A stretch of 64,000 bases of DNA from Uranotaenia lowii (GCF_029784155.1 NC_073692.1:421087245-421151244), one strand, 5' to 3'. Shown: positions 13,660 to 25,339, counted from the stretch's first letter. Notes: generated by a model not told the origin, from the letters alone. Program-made: numbers and translations.

Positions 13660-14260
13660 ATGTTTATGTATTCTTTCAACTTTTGTTGAATGTTAATTTC
13701 CTAGAAGTTTGCCTTTCAGTAAAGCGATTTCCCTTATGTCAAAAGAAAGTCGCTGGAAATGCATCCTATGCTATCCAAAACATTGCATCTTTAATTTTCA
13801 TATGTAGTAATTTATCAAAAAAGTTTCCGGAATGATAAAAAAAACTTGGCATCAGCTTCTTCAGAGAACTAGATTTAATCACCTGAATAATGCTATGACC
13901 TATCGGCTGAAAATATGCTGGAGGTAGCAAGGATGTTGAAATTGAGCCATCAACAATTTAGGGATCTTCAGTTTTAAAGTGGGCTGAACAGTTATCCAAT
14001 ACAAGGACGCTTCTATCGGAAACCTAACGTTTACTACAAAAGCCCTTATTTCGGGAATAAAAACCCACTCCTTCAGAATTTACGAGTCATCCACGCGTTT
14101 TGGAAATTTTTAAATGCTGATCATCATTAGCGGAAGCTTAAACGATCCTTCAGCTTAAGTGAATGGCATGAAAGGCATCCATTCCTTAATGGTCTGGTTG
14201 AATTTCAAATTTCTTCGTCAATTCACCCCGTTTAAACCTTTTAACTCACTCAAAGTCACG
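13660..14260 (-). pseudogene. Pogo/jerky-like (DDE_1) transposase, decayed
   Basis: Reading the minus strand and allowing frameshifts gives a co-linear series of pogo/Tigger-type blocks. SFKLPLMMI lies near 14120-14150 and a stretch like EWVFIPEIRAFVVNV near 14045-14080. VLVLDNCSAHF, containing the second catalytic aspartate, lies near 13978-14018. LLPP and QPIGHSIIQVIK follow near 13870-13930, and KIKDAMFWIA near 13771-13802. Several in-frame stops and frame changes separate the blocks, so no functional protein is possible. The family normally catalyses cut-and-paste transposition at TA targets. I did not find its terminal repeats. Confidence 0.7.
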
Positions 14261-14264
14261 GCAG

Positions 14265-15260
14265 ATTTTTTCTATATTGATGGAATTCGGAATGATTGTA
14301 CTGTGTGCTTAAATTTTCCCGTAAAATCAATTCCTTTGCCAGTCACATGTACGCCACTGTGCTGTTTTTTTTTTCTATACCAAATTTTTTGTTAATATCA
14401 TTTCTAAATCTGAATGCTACATCAGAATGTTGATAAGAGTAAATTCAATATAAAATAATATGATACTTCAAACGAGATACGACAATGAAAGAAAATGGCT
14501 ACCTTTTTGGAGTCAACATAAGTGTGATATACATATACAATGGATAAGAAAAATTTTAATCTTTTTCTTTTTCACCCCGTTTTGACAATAGGACCCGTAA
14601 GAAAAAAAAATCCAATTTCATTAAACTAAATTCATCAAAATTGAAAAGTCCAGATCAGGAAAAATGGTGGTAAAATCATTTCTATTACATACATACAAAT
14701 TAACTGACATCTTCGTAACTTGTCGAGCTGAGTTGATAGGTATTTATAACGTGAGGTCCTTTAATTTATAATATCCCCCACTGACCGTTCTCTATATCTT
14801 TCTGTAAGAAGGTAAAAGGCCGTTATTCATAATTAAATTTATTAAAATTTGTTAAACATAACTAACGGCGTTTTCTATTTATTAATAAAGATTAGCTTTT
14901 TTGTTGGTAGTTGCCAAGATTTTCAAATCATTTTCAAATAAGCTTCTAAATAAATTTTGCTTAGATGATGATATTGACAGATATCTTAATATAGGTACAA
15001 AACATCATTAGCAAACAATAGACAACCAGAAATAGGGTAAATATGTATTGATATTAAAGGTAAAAATGATTGTGGATATTTTGTTCGTTTAATCACTAAT
15101 GTAACCTTCTATATGTCTACGTAATTGATCAATGGCCCCCAGGACGGATAAAGTTGGAAAATCATATTCTTGATTGTACGATTGACATATCACCCTGTTT
15201 TGCTATCTTGGACTTTGCAACCTAAAAAGCAAGATTATATCTTCAGAAATTCATTATCTC
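14265..15260. other. AT-rich stretch, no gene recognised
   Basis: Short ORFs only. 14159-14395 (plus strand) is the shadow of the decayed transposase on the opposite strand. Nothing else is recognised. Confidence 0.5.
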
Positions 15261-15267
15261 CATAGAT

Positions 15268-17482
15268 CAAGGCCGGATTAAAGGGGGGGGCAAAAGGGGC
15301 AATTGCCCCCGGCCCCCCCCCCGACTTAGGGGGGCCCCCCGAGGGAAAAAAAGTTTTAACATTACTTTAATCATACTACTACAAATCCATGAAAAGAAAT
15401 CAAAACTAAAATATCGGAATGAAAACTTGAAATATAAAAACCCACATGGCCCACAGACCCACATGAAAAAAATATCTAGATTAGTTTTTGTCTTAAAAAG
15501 TTAAGGGGGCCCCCTAGAATAAGCAGTGAAGAAGCTCTCCCTCATTTTGCGAGCTGAGAATATCAAAATCTTTGGAAAAAACCGAATTCGAAAAAAAAAT
15601 TAAGAAGAATGTGAAGCAAAACACCTCAAATTTTCATTTTTTATCGAAACATATCAGTTACGATATTCTTTACAGAACAGGTAAAATAAAAAAAAACATC
15701 TCCTCATTTTCATTACATTCAAACGTCTTGCACAAAAATAATGTTTGTTGTTACGTTAAGTTTCCAAGTTATGGTTTACTGCACTGAAATTGCAGCTGAT
15801 TTCGCTTTATGATAAACATTTCAGAATTTTACCCGGGCAGTATCCGGGTTAATACCGCGTATTGTAATAACTTTTCACCTTTCAATCATTATTATTGAAA
15901 TTTTCATTGGTTTGTAAATTCTAAACCCTTTTCCCTCCTTAATTTTGAAAGTAAAATCTTAAAAATACTGTAGTTGCTTAAATTGGAACAATCGACAGTA
16001 CAGGGTTTCTTTATTGCATTTCCATACCAATCTCTGTCTTAGACATGAAATTTGTACTGGATAATTTTCAACTGATTTAATCAAAATTTTATCATCTTCT
16101 GAAGAGAATATCCTTAATTCAGCATATCATTTTCCAAATGATCATTCTCAAACTATCATAAAAACGATCTGATAGTTGAGTTGCTTGTATCATTGAGTGA
16201 TTTTCTTAATATGAATTTTTCGATGATCTTTTTCCAGATTCAATTCATTGGGATTTTCAAATCTTGTGTTGTTACTGAAGTTCAGTTTCATCATTTTTTT
16301 AATTTTTGGCTGCCAGAATTCTTTCAGCACGTACCCTGGCCGGACAATTCCAGGCTATTTTAGCTAAAAACCTGGAAAATCCGGGCATTTGATACCAAAA
16401 ATCCGGACAATATCTGGGCGGAATTGATCAAATACCAGGAAATACTCAACACAAATCGAGAAAAAAACTTGATTTTTTTTTTCATCGGCAGTTTTTAAAT
16501 TCAATTAGTTTATAGTACTAAACTCATTTGGATTCCGTTTCTGATTTTTTTTCAATGATAACTGTTTTTGTGTTTCAAACATTCAATCTTTATTCTCAAA
16601 TTTTTTTTCCAACCGATCATTTTTGCACTAATACTCCTTTGGCTTTGAGGGCATCGAATGAAACTTTCGTCACATTAAGAATAACAATTTGATAAAAAAA
16701 AATTATCTGATGAGAATCGTATTCAAAAACATCCCATGAAAAGATTTTTTTTTGTGTTTCAAAGACATAAAATTGAAATTCACATTAGGTGCAATTTCTG
16801 CTTTTGGTCTGATTGTACCTTTGTATCTCTTTTTTTTTTAAATTTAATTGATATTTTGTTTCTCAAAACTTGATTTGAAATTATGATTTAGATTTGGGAC
16901 AATGAATTTTGATTCTGAATAGAACGTGATTTAAAGTTTTGAATTTTTAAACTCTTATATTTATCTGTATCTCTATGGAATATGGATTTAGTTATTTTGT
17001 TTATTTTTTTTTTATTTTGTTTTGTATGTTTAAAATCTTCAAGATACTTCCTAATTGTCACTAGGTAAATATTTTTTGAATTAGCACAAACCAAACGATC
17101 AATGATTATAAATCATTAAAAATATCTATCCGGTCATTTTTTTAAATTAGGGAATTTTATTTGGTGATAAGGGTTTTAAAAAAATGAAAATTTAATTTAG
17201 CATTTTGCAGCTTAAATAAGAGTTTTCATTTCTAAGAAATTTCTAAACTCTTCCGTAATTTTTGCACGTGATTGATTATCAATTTTTATTTGAAGATACC
17301 AGACACTATTTTCTACGCAAACAACATGGCTATTTGAAGATAGTATACTGAACTCATCCCCAGTTTTTTTACACGTTTAAAAGCTTTTGTATTTTCTGGG
17401 TAGCATTTGAATAAAAAATCGAATTATAGGGGCCCCCCTTGAAAAATTGCCCCGGGCCCCCCGATGGCTTAATCCGGCCCTG
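15268..17482. mobile_element. hAT-like DNA transposon remnant, 2.2 kb, TSD CCATAGAT
   Basis: The ends are inverted repeats: CAAGGCCGGATTAA at 15268 and the reverse complement of CAGGGCCGGATTAA ending at 17482. Each is followed inward by G- or C-runs. An identical 8-bp direct repeat CCATAGAT flanks both ends (15260-15267 and 17483-17490), the duplication size made by hAT transposases. No transposase-like ORF is visible inside, so the element is non-autonomous or badly decayed. A degenerate copy of another MITE-like family lies within it at 16306-16560, so that insertion is younger or was carried along. Confidence 0.82.
16306..16560 (+). mobile_element. MITE family G, degenerate 3'-truncated copy
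   Basis: It begins with GGCTGCCAGAATT, matching the TAAGGTTGCCAGA terminus of the copies at 57567 and 59445. It continues with the family's typical CCGGGC and CCTGG blocks and the CTCAACA..CAAG region. The right terminus is missing. Confidence 0.6.
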
Positions 17483-17490
17483 CCATAGAT

Positions 17491-20340
17491 ACATTATGGA
17501 TATACATTTTTTAAATTTTGCACAAAAAATATAAGAAATCACAAAATAGGAGGACATGAGGATTTTTAAGGAAAAATTGTAAAAACCATGGAAAATTTTC
17601 GATCCGGGTAAGGAAATAACATTCAACAAATTCAAGCTAAATTTACCTTAGTTTTATGTTCTCACAATTCTAGGTTTAAAAACTACACACAAACCAAAAA
17701 TGAAAGTTCATAAAATTGGCAATCCTTTGTTACAACCTTCGAGAAGAGAATCAATCTCAGCCGAGATCAATCCAAAAGTCAACAAATTTTGCAGTGGTTC
17801 GGCATCATCAAACATATGAACCTCAATCTTCTCTTCAGCCATACAAAATCACCCAAACATGGGTTTCCAGCAAATAGCAGCGGCAGCAAACCAGAGATGA
17901 CGTTAGCAAATAATGCATGTCGCCAGAATGTATGACTACTGGTGGCAGGAAAAAAAATTGTAAAACCGTGAGAATCTTTACCATTCGGCGTAAAAAACAT
18001 GCCTCCATTTTGCCTATCTCAGGCATCTCCGAAGGAAGCAACGAATGTGCCAAGTGCTGACGACCTCTCTATATTCTGCCAAGTATCATCTACACTGCAA
18101 AGGGCTGCATGGGTGAAGGAAGAAAAAAAAATAGCTGCTGAAATTGCATTCCACTGTTGGAAAACTCGTCAGCATAACGAAAAGCCCCTTATGCATCTCG
18201 AAAAAAATTGAACCAAGTCTGGGAAAAATTGCTTATATTGGGGGAGTTTGCGAGTGAGAGAAAAAAAACGATGAGCACAGATAGCAAGCTCACACAACCT
18301 AGATGCATTTGCCAAAATCCAAATATTTGCTCAACTACTTGCAGCCGAACACGAAAAATAGATTTGTGGCATCATGGGAAAATTCACACTCCTTACTCTT
18401 CCAAAAGGCAGCAGCCGTATGCATAAATTCGAAAGATTGCAAAAAGAGGATCAAGTTTGCTTCTTCTTCATCTTCTTCGGGAACATTTTCAATGAGCGCC
18501 TTCGTTCCGATCGATTTCACCCGGTTTAAGTTTAACAAGACTCTGCTATACAGCTTTAATTAATATATCAAACTAACCGTTTAATGAGAAAACTAATCTT
18601 TTCACGGAGATATAAGCAGAACGGATTGCAGCAAATAGTTCCGTTCCCTTATGCTTTGAACGTGATCTAGGGGGATGGATGCGAACATTTTGGAAAACGA
18701 CTTTCATCTCAGCAACAGACAACAAACCGTTTGAAGAGCTTCTTCCACCTGAGTCGTTAAGCCTCTTTGCGGGACTTTTTGTCGGTATTCATTTCTTCCA
18801 TTTTCCAAATCTCATCTAGGTACAACTCGACTCGTTCGCATAAGTATATCTACATGCAGGATGTAGACACTAATAAGTGCTCAATTTGAGCAGCACATAA
18901 GTGCTCGCGTAAGATGTCCGAAGGATCCATTCAATAGTTCCGGTCGAGAAAGTGTCTTGCTGAAAGCTCTTGTGAAAGCAAATGCAATTCCCTTTTAAAC
19001 TGATGTTCATTTTGCTTCAAAGTTGAAGCAAGTGAAAAACATAGATATATATTATTCCATTTAGTATGTTTATGTTATACTTAAATTGTCATATTTTTCT
19101 AGATGAAAGATTAGTTCTAATTTCGAACTATCAGCCTTAATAAAATACTTGCGTGATGATTTTCAAACATTTGAAGTTAAGCTACGAGTCTCCCGCCGAA
19201 GGGAAGAAGAACTCAAATAGTAAAAGTATGAATCTGCTGATGTATCAATTAATTATGGCTCTCGGTTGACGTCTCGTTTCTAGCAGAGAAGACCGGGAAA
19301 TACCAGCAACTTGATGCTGCTGTTTCCGTCAGAAAACAACTCAAGCATCTCGCCTAGATGCGGAGGTTGTCAACCTTCTCCTCTAAATGACGCCGTTATT
19401 GCTTGCATTCGATTCTAGCAGCTCTGATGCAGCACTACTAATACTACTGACAGCCATCTTCCACCAATGCAAGGAGAACCAGTCACCAAGAATGGAGAAT
19501 AAACCACGAAATTTCAAAGTTAACTCCTGATTGGCGCTCGATGTCGGTTCAGCACTTTGCAGGGTTTCGGGATGTTTTCAACTCCCAGCATCCTTTCCTC
19601 CCACGAAAATACCCAGATACTCGTCTCCATTGACTTTTGTGCAGAAGTTGGACAGCCTCGCTGCGAGCAGACTGATGACTTTGCGGAAGATCTCTGAATC
19701 CTTTGGGTTTGAGGTGGAAGCGTCATGAATATTGGAGCGCAGCCAGCCAACAACGGATCGGTAGTTTCGCAGTTGAGGAGCTGTCCTGTTTGGCACATCA
19801 CTTGTGGTCATAAGCCAGGTTCTAGGACTGACAATTAGTTATACCGTTTAAGGGTGGAAAACGCGTTGAAGTAAGTCAGTTATTGGTTGGCTAGAAAGAT
19901 GAATAGGGGTTTTTTTTATCAATGAAACTAAGTCTCATCAACTTTTGTATTTTTACAACTCGAGTAGTGGGGAAAGCATTCCTATATCACTAAATATCCT
20001 TGAACAAAATCATGCAATAAGAAATTTTCTTGTTAAAAATTGAATTGAATATTCAAATAGTTTAATTTTAAAACCAGAATTTAAATATCTATGATGGTAT
20101 TTTATATCAGGAAAATTGACTAAAAAAACAGTCAAGTCAAAACTTATGGAATGGAGAAAAACTTAAATTTTCAAAAAGATAACGACGCATACGACAATCT
20201 CAGTAGCATGTTAAATAGCTTCGAATACCTTGGTCATAAAAAAAAGGTCTGAAGGGCTTTTTCTTCTTTTTCTTCAATTTTTCTTGCTGATGCTGTTTTA
20301 AGCACGTATAAGAGTTCATTTTAACTTCCGAAGACTTACA
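17491..20340. other. No recognised gene or element
   Basis: Several ORFs of 60-93 codons on both strands (for example 17999-18211 plus, 18335-18538 minus, 19520-19801 minus) show no domain I recognise and no codon or context signal. Parts of 18700-19820 have balanced base composition and could be unique intronic or intergenic DNA. Confidence 0.5.
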
Positions 20341-20355
20341 AAATTTTCTTAACTT

Positions 20356-20728
20356 ATATTTTTATTTAATTTTTTGGCATTTCGGCGAGTTGTGAAAATT
20401 CAAGGTAGAATATTTAGAAAGAACATGAAAGTATTATAGGTGGAAAGATCAAAGCCCGGTCGGACACAATCTCATGTGTTCGACCCGTCCGTGTTTCAAT
20501 GTGGGTAGGAATGCGATGGGTTTCTTCATCGCTTCCTATCAACATTGAAACGGCGAGCGGCAAAGAATCACGCAAGTAGTTCAAAAGCTGTTCACAAAAC
20601 AAAAGCGCTGCTCACATTTTCACCAACTATTCAATTTCTTCTACCCAAAACGCTCTAGCTTTGATCTTTCCACCTATAATACTTTCACAACTCGCCGAAA
20701 TGCCAAAAAAATTAAATAAGAATATATC
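20356..20728. repeat. Foldback/long-TIR element
   Basis: Left arm 20356-20456 and right arm 20658-20727 are inverted repeats of about 70 bp. They share GGCATTTCGGCGAGTTGTG and TATTATAGGTGGAAAGATCA and are separated by about 200 bases. The left arm carries an extra 32-bp piece (20397-20428) bordered by similar GTGAAA/ATGAAA words. No transposase inside. The structure is that of a foldback MITE. Confidence 0.75.
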
Positions 20729-20765
20729 CCAGCGGCGATTAAAATAAGATAACTTAACTTATATT

Positions 20766-20854
20766 TGGGGTGGCAGGATTCGATATCTAGACCTCTGGCT
20801 TATAAGCCGACTTAACTTATAAAGACGTTCGCTATTAGACTATACGACTACCCC
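20766..20854 (-). other. tRNA-like sequence (probable pseudogene or SINE fragment)
   Basis: On the minus strand GGGGTAG at one end can pair six of seven positions with CCACCCC at the other, followed by an A in the discriminator position. A TCGAATCC block resembles a B box and TAGTCTAATAGCG an A box. The T stem does not pair and the anticodon stem is poor, so an active tRNA is unlikely. The length of 89 nt would fit a class II tRNA ancestor. Confidence 0.3.
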
Positions 20855-21281
20855 TTAGGACTTTTAATTTCTGAGATATCGTTTAAAATTTTAAGCAAAA
20901 TAATGCTTGAACTATTTGTAATTTCTGTAACAATTTTTTTTTTCAAAACAGCTCTTAAAGCTTATCACTGCCTCATGGATAGAATTAGGAGTTTCCTTAG
21001 GAAATATCTAGGAGCATAGAAGGTGTAGGAAAACAAGATCGCACCATTTACCAAAATGGATCTTGATCTATAACCCTCCCCTTACTTACGCAACTCTTTC
21101 CTTGGATATTTGAATACAGATTCGCAGTCGTATAGACGGTTTCTATAGTTGGTGATATTGACATACCTTTTACCTGAATTTTTCAAAACTAGTTTTTGGA
21201 ATATAATGGGACAAAAGGTTGTTGATTGATTCTAGAAAATATCTTACTAACAATCCTTCCTTCATTCCCCATTGACTACTA

Positions 21282-22513
21282 AAGTCTGTTTCACATAGAA
21301 TCTGGTCGCATCTTTTCATTTACTGCAGCGCCCCTAGTTGTCACATCGCGAATCTATTGACAGTGCTTTGATCCGGTTGGTTTGTTTACTTAGTGGTGAA
21401 AATTTCATCAAGATTGAAGCAATCAGTCAAAAGTTATCGACGATAAAACGCGAAAGGCAATAGAAAATTCTGCACACTCACGTAGAGAAACCGACGTGGT
21501 CAAGGGTAAAGATCGCGAAATTTCTGAAATATCCAAAATCGACTGTACACTCGGTACTGCAACTTTACCGGGAGACCCTTACGATGGATCGACCAAAACA
21601 AACCAGGCGTTAAAGTGGAACATATGACCGGAAGCTGCGAGCAAAGGTAATTCGATCAGTTCACAATAATCCTGGAATCTCCTTGCGTGATTTGGCGAAA
21701 AAGTTCAAGACGAACCACAGTACAGGTCGACGAGTTTGTTTGCGAGAAGACTTGCGGTCGTATCATGCGAGCAAACACCCGAACAAGACGCTAAAAAAAA
21801 AAACCTGGTTGCCAAAACCAGGGCAAGGAAGTTGTACGAGAAAGTGTTGACCAAGTACAACGGATGCATTCTGATGGACGACGAAACTTACGTCAAAATG
21901 TATTTTAGACAAATACCCGGTAACAAATTTTACCTTGCGAAGCGTAAAGGGAATGTTGCGGGTAGATTCCAGTATGTTTTTGCAGATAAATTTGCTCGTA
22001 AGTTGATGATTTGGCAAGGGATCTGTAGTTGTGGGAAGAAGACTAAGATTTTCATCACTGGGGATACAATGAATGGAAATGTTTACAAAGAAGAATGTCT
22101 CCAGAAGAGGATTTTGCCATTCATTCGGTCCCGCAAAGGTCCGGTGAAGTTCTGGCCGGACCTGGCAAGCTGCCACTACAGCCGGGATGTCGTTAAGTGG
22201 TATAAGGAGAACAAGATCGATTTTGTTGAAAAAAGTATCAATCCACCAAACTGTACGGATTTTCGTCCCATCGAGAAATATTGGGCAATAGTTAAGGGCA
22301 AACTGAAGAAATGTGGCAGAACCATGAAAAAACCCGCTCAAATAGAAAAGTGGTAAACAAGATGACGAATGAGGTTTATGATTTTTATGTATTTTTTTTT
22401 CCTCAAAGAACAATAAAAACCATACAAAATGACATTTTTAGTTTTGTTGTACATTATTTCTTTGCAGAGAAATGATATTTTTTATCCGACCAGATTCTAT
22501 GTAAAACAGACTT
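21282..22513 (+). mobile_element. DD37E Tc1/mariner (ITm) transposon, 1.23 kb
   Basis: The terminal inverted repeats are about 28 bp. AAGTCTGTTTCACATAGAAT starts at 21282, and the right end reads the same in reverse complement except for T in place of C at one position. Both sides are flanked by TA (21280-21281 and 22514-22515), the canonical target of this superfamily. It contains one broken transposase gene. Size, TIRs and catalytic spacing agree with the mosquito-associated DD37E group. The well-preserved ends suggest recent mobility, possibly by cross-mobilisation. Confidence 0.9.
21400..22356 (+). pseudogene. DD37E mariner-like transposase, one stop and one frameshift
   Basis: The catalytic part is open from 21736 to 22356. 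The first aspartate is in MDDETYVK (about 21874-21897), the second in WPDLASCHYS (about 22155-22184), and the glutamate in RPIEKYWAI. There are 37 residues between the second Asp and the Glu, which defines DD37E. The upstream DNA-binding half is readable as LRDLAKKFKTNHST and earlier blocks in another frame. It is broken by a TAA at 21611-21613 and by a frameshift at the A11 run 21793-21803. The ATG at 21736 is therefore not the ancestral start, which lay near 21400. The protein would normally bind the TIRs and cut at TA sites. The three catalytic residues are intact, but the protein as a whole is not encoded. Confidence 0.88.
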
Positions 22514-22515
22514 TA

Positions 22516-22711
22516 GGACGTGGCCGGCGCTGTTATTGATCATTTTCAAACGGAGAGCATGAATTTTGTGCACTGGGAATGTTCTGCTGATCCCAAGCAC
22601 CATTCAATTGGGCTTTGCACAAAATTGATGACCTCGATCAATCACGGAGTAGCAACCATTGGCGAGGTAGAACGTGTTCTGCTTAGCCACGCCAGCGATC
22701 ATGGAATTTGA
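22516..22711 (+). other. Flanking sequence with 63-codon ORF, unknown
   Basis: Directly after the TA duplicate of the DD37E element an ORF (22520-22711) encodes a compact peptide beginning MAGAVIDHFQTESMNF and ending HASDHGI. Its base composition is balanced (much less AT-rich than the surroundings). The transposon landed at the left edge of this segment, in sequence reading ACTAC-TA-GGACGTGG. I do not recognise it. It may be part of an old repeat or of a host exon. Confidence 0.35.
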
Positions 22712-22719
22712 AATGCGTA

Positions 22720-23785
22720 AGTTGATCAAAGCCAAATTAAATATATTATACTGAAGTTTTATTTTAATATCTATAGATCATAACTATATAGCATTTCATG
22801 TTCAATGATTTGAGGTGGATATGAGTGGTCAACCAAGCTAAGCTAAGCTAATAATGCTTGAGCTATTTGTCACCAAACTTTATAATTTTTATACTGAAAA
22901 AAAAACCCTTTCCTTCTGATATTTAATTTGAAAAAAAAAACTGCTATTGGATTAATATATCAAATTTGTCTATACTAGTGTTTTTCAAACTGTTTCGCTC
23001 ACCACCGCCCCGTCTCAATATTTTAGAGTTCACTGCTCCCCTAAGGGTATTTGAAAACAAATTTGTGCCGAAATGCAACGAAAAGTGGTAACGACCCCTA
23101 TTTGCAGAAGGAACCACTTTACGGCTCTTCAAATTTAAAGCTGCATCTCTTTAATTCACTGTGCAAATTTTATACATGTTTCGGAATAATATATTTAAAA
23201 AATCGTGCTTAACCGATAATTCAACATGGCACACGGATTTTCACGGATTCACATTTTTAAAATTGCGTCCACTGTAGGAACAAGTGGAAATGACAAAATT
23301 TCAAAATTGGATTTATTTGAGGCCTTATTTTTCAATTTTTGCTTTTCATTGTTCTTGACGCATCAGCGTAGAGATTAAGATTAATTTTATCATAAATCGT
23401 CAAATGCGAAGAATAACCGTTGTTTTCAAACATCAAAACCTTAAATCAAATTATTTATTCTCAAAACGCGTGTATATTATTCAATCAATCGCACACAAAA
23501 GTTCAGCCATTTTGTGCCTTCCGATTTTGCAACCAACATGGCGTTAGTCAATTCAATGCTTAATAGCTTTTTAATGGTCAGACAAATGGCTTTCTTCTCT
23601 GGTTTCCTGATAGCCATATTAGAAGCTAAAATTTGACGTTTCTCTCGCAGGCCAACCAACTACACGCGTAGAATGAGTTCCTCATTCCTTAGTTGTTAGT
23701 AATTAGTAAAGTGAATTATGATAGACTATTTGAAAGAAAAGGGATTGATTGTGAATCACCCGTGAAATAAACCATGAGTTGAAGT
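22720..23785. other. No gene; possible isolated hAT-type terminus at 22976
   Basis: CTAGTGTTTTTCAAACTG at about 22974-22991 resembles a common hAT end, but no matching opposite end was found. A short run of AGCTA pentamers sits at 22832-22850. Otherwise this is AT-rich filler. Confidence 0.35.
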
Positions 23786-23789
23786 CGAA

Positions 23790-25330
23790 TTTCGTTGTCT
23801 GACGCCATCTTAAAATCCAAGATGGCGACTTCCGCTGATCTTAAAAATGTTGTAAATGACTTAAAATCGCATAAAACCCCAACAATATTGGTATTTGGTG
23901 AAAGGGCTAAAGAGTAGAAGTCGATTTTTTTCTTTCCGACGCCATCTTAAAATCCAAGATGGCAGCTTCCACTGAACTTTGAAATGCTGTTAGTCACTGG
24001 GAACCAAATGGATCCCCCACAATATGGGTATTGAGAGAAATAGTTTAACTAATAGAAGTCGAATTTCGCTATCCGCCGACATCATGAAATCCAAGATGGC
24101 GGCTTCCACTGAACTTTAAAATGCTGTTTATCACTGAAAATCGCAAGAAAGCTCAACAATATGGGTATTTGGTGAAGGTGCTAAGCTAGAAGTCGAATTT
24201 CGCTATCAGACGACATAATGAAATCCAAGATGGCGGTTTCAAGTGAACTTTAAAATGATGTTAATCAATGAAAATCGCATAAAACTCCCACAATATGGGT
24301 AAAGGTTGAAAAGGATCTACGAGCAGAAGACAAATTTCGCTATCAGACGTCATCTTGAAATCCAAGATGGCGACTTCCACTGAACATTAAAATGATTTAA
24401 ATCAATGAAAATTACTTGAAACCCCCACATTATGGGTATAGCGTGAAAGGATTAAGCTAGAAGAAGTCAGATTTCGCTATCTGACGCCAGCATCAATCCA
24501 ATATGGCGGCTTTTTTCTTGGAAATTTCGGCCTGCAGTCTATTTCACAGCAAAAACGACATCTTTTTGGTCCCTGAAGAAGATCCAAAACAGATTGAAAC
24601 GTTGGATACATAAAACAAAAATCGTTTTCGCTCTAAAAAAGACTGCATGCCGGAATTTCCCAAAAAAAACCAAACAATCTGTCGATTCCCAAAAAAAGAT
24701 GACGGCTTTCTTAATTCTTTTTAAAGCTGTAAATTACTGAAAACCTCATGAAACATCAACAATACGGAGTATTCGGTGAAAGGACTACACGATTAGAAGC
24801 CAAATTTCGTTCTCCGATGCCATCTTGGAAGCCAAAATGGCTTAGCGAAATTTAACTTCTATTAGTTTAGTTCTTTCTCTCAATACTCATATTGTGAGGG
24901 TTTCATTCGATTTTCAGTGATAAACAGCATTTCAAAGTTCAGCTGAAGCCGCCATCTAGTATTTCAAGATAGCGTCAGATAGTGAAATTCGACTTCTACT
25001 GGTTGATCTTTTTCAACTAATACCCATAGTGTAAGGGCTTTATGCGATTTTCAGTCATTTAAAGTACGTTTAATTTGAGTTATAGCCGCCATCTTGGAGT
25101 TTAAGATGGCGACGGACAGCGAAATTCGACTTCTATTCGTTTATCACTTTCTCTTAATAAACAAAATGTAAAGGTTTCATGATATTTTCAGTAAATCAAA
25201 GCTTAGGAAATAAAAGCGGACGCCGCCAACTTGGATTAATTATGGCGCCAAGAAACATTTTTTGTCCTACTATTTGGACCTTTCCACTCAATACTCATAT
25301 TGTAGAGATATTCATTTCACTTCCGGTAAT
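23790..25330. repeat. 136-bp tandem repeat with an inverted right half
   Basis: Units carry the word AAGATGG at 23819, 23956, 24093, 24227 and 24364 (spacing 134-137), with a variant near 24500. Each unit contains CCATCTT..AAGATGG, TTCCACTGAACTTTAAAATG, CACAATATGGGTA and AGAAGTCGAATTTCGCTATC. From about 24840 to 25330 the same blocks run in reverse complement (GCCGCCATCT near 24955, 25087 and 25223), giving a large imperfect palindrome centred near 24700-24840. A different short element (24518-24663) is embedded near the centre. No coding potential. It could be the interior of a large foldback or Helitron-type element. Confidence 0.85.
24518..24663. mobile_element. Short TIR element carrying repeat module M, copy 2
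   Basis: The ends form imperfect inverted repeats: GGAAATTTCGGCCTGCAGTC on the left, and on the right GACTGCATGCCGGAATTTCC read towards the outside. The interior holds CTGAAGAAGATCC..GAAACGTTGG, homologous to 11929-11960. At 146 bp it has the size of a small MITE. It interrupts the tandem repeat, whose unit resumes near 24698. Confidence 0.55.
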
Positions 25331-25339
25331 TTGAAGTTT

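Noticed and set aside
21763..22413. 216-codon minus-strand ORF over the DD37E transposase
   Set aside because: Antisense shadow; the catalytic motifs are on the plus strand.
11929..24607. Hammerhead ribozymes at the two CTGAAGA..GAAAC modules
   Set aside because: The CUGANGA and GAAAC words are suggestive, but stem II leaves an unpaired or mismatched closing base. The first copy lacks the leading C, and GAAACG pairs better with a downstream CGTTTTC than with a proper stem III and cleavage triplet. Kept only as a repeat module.
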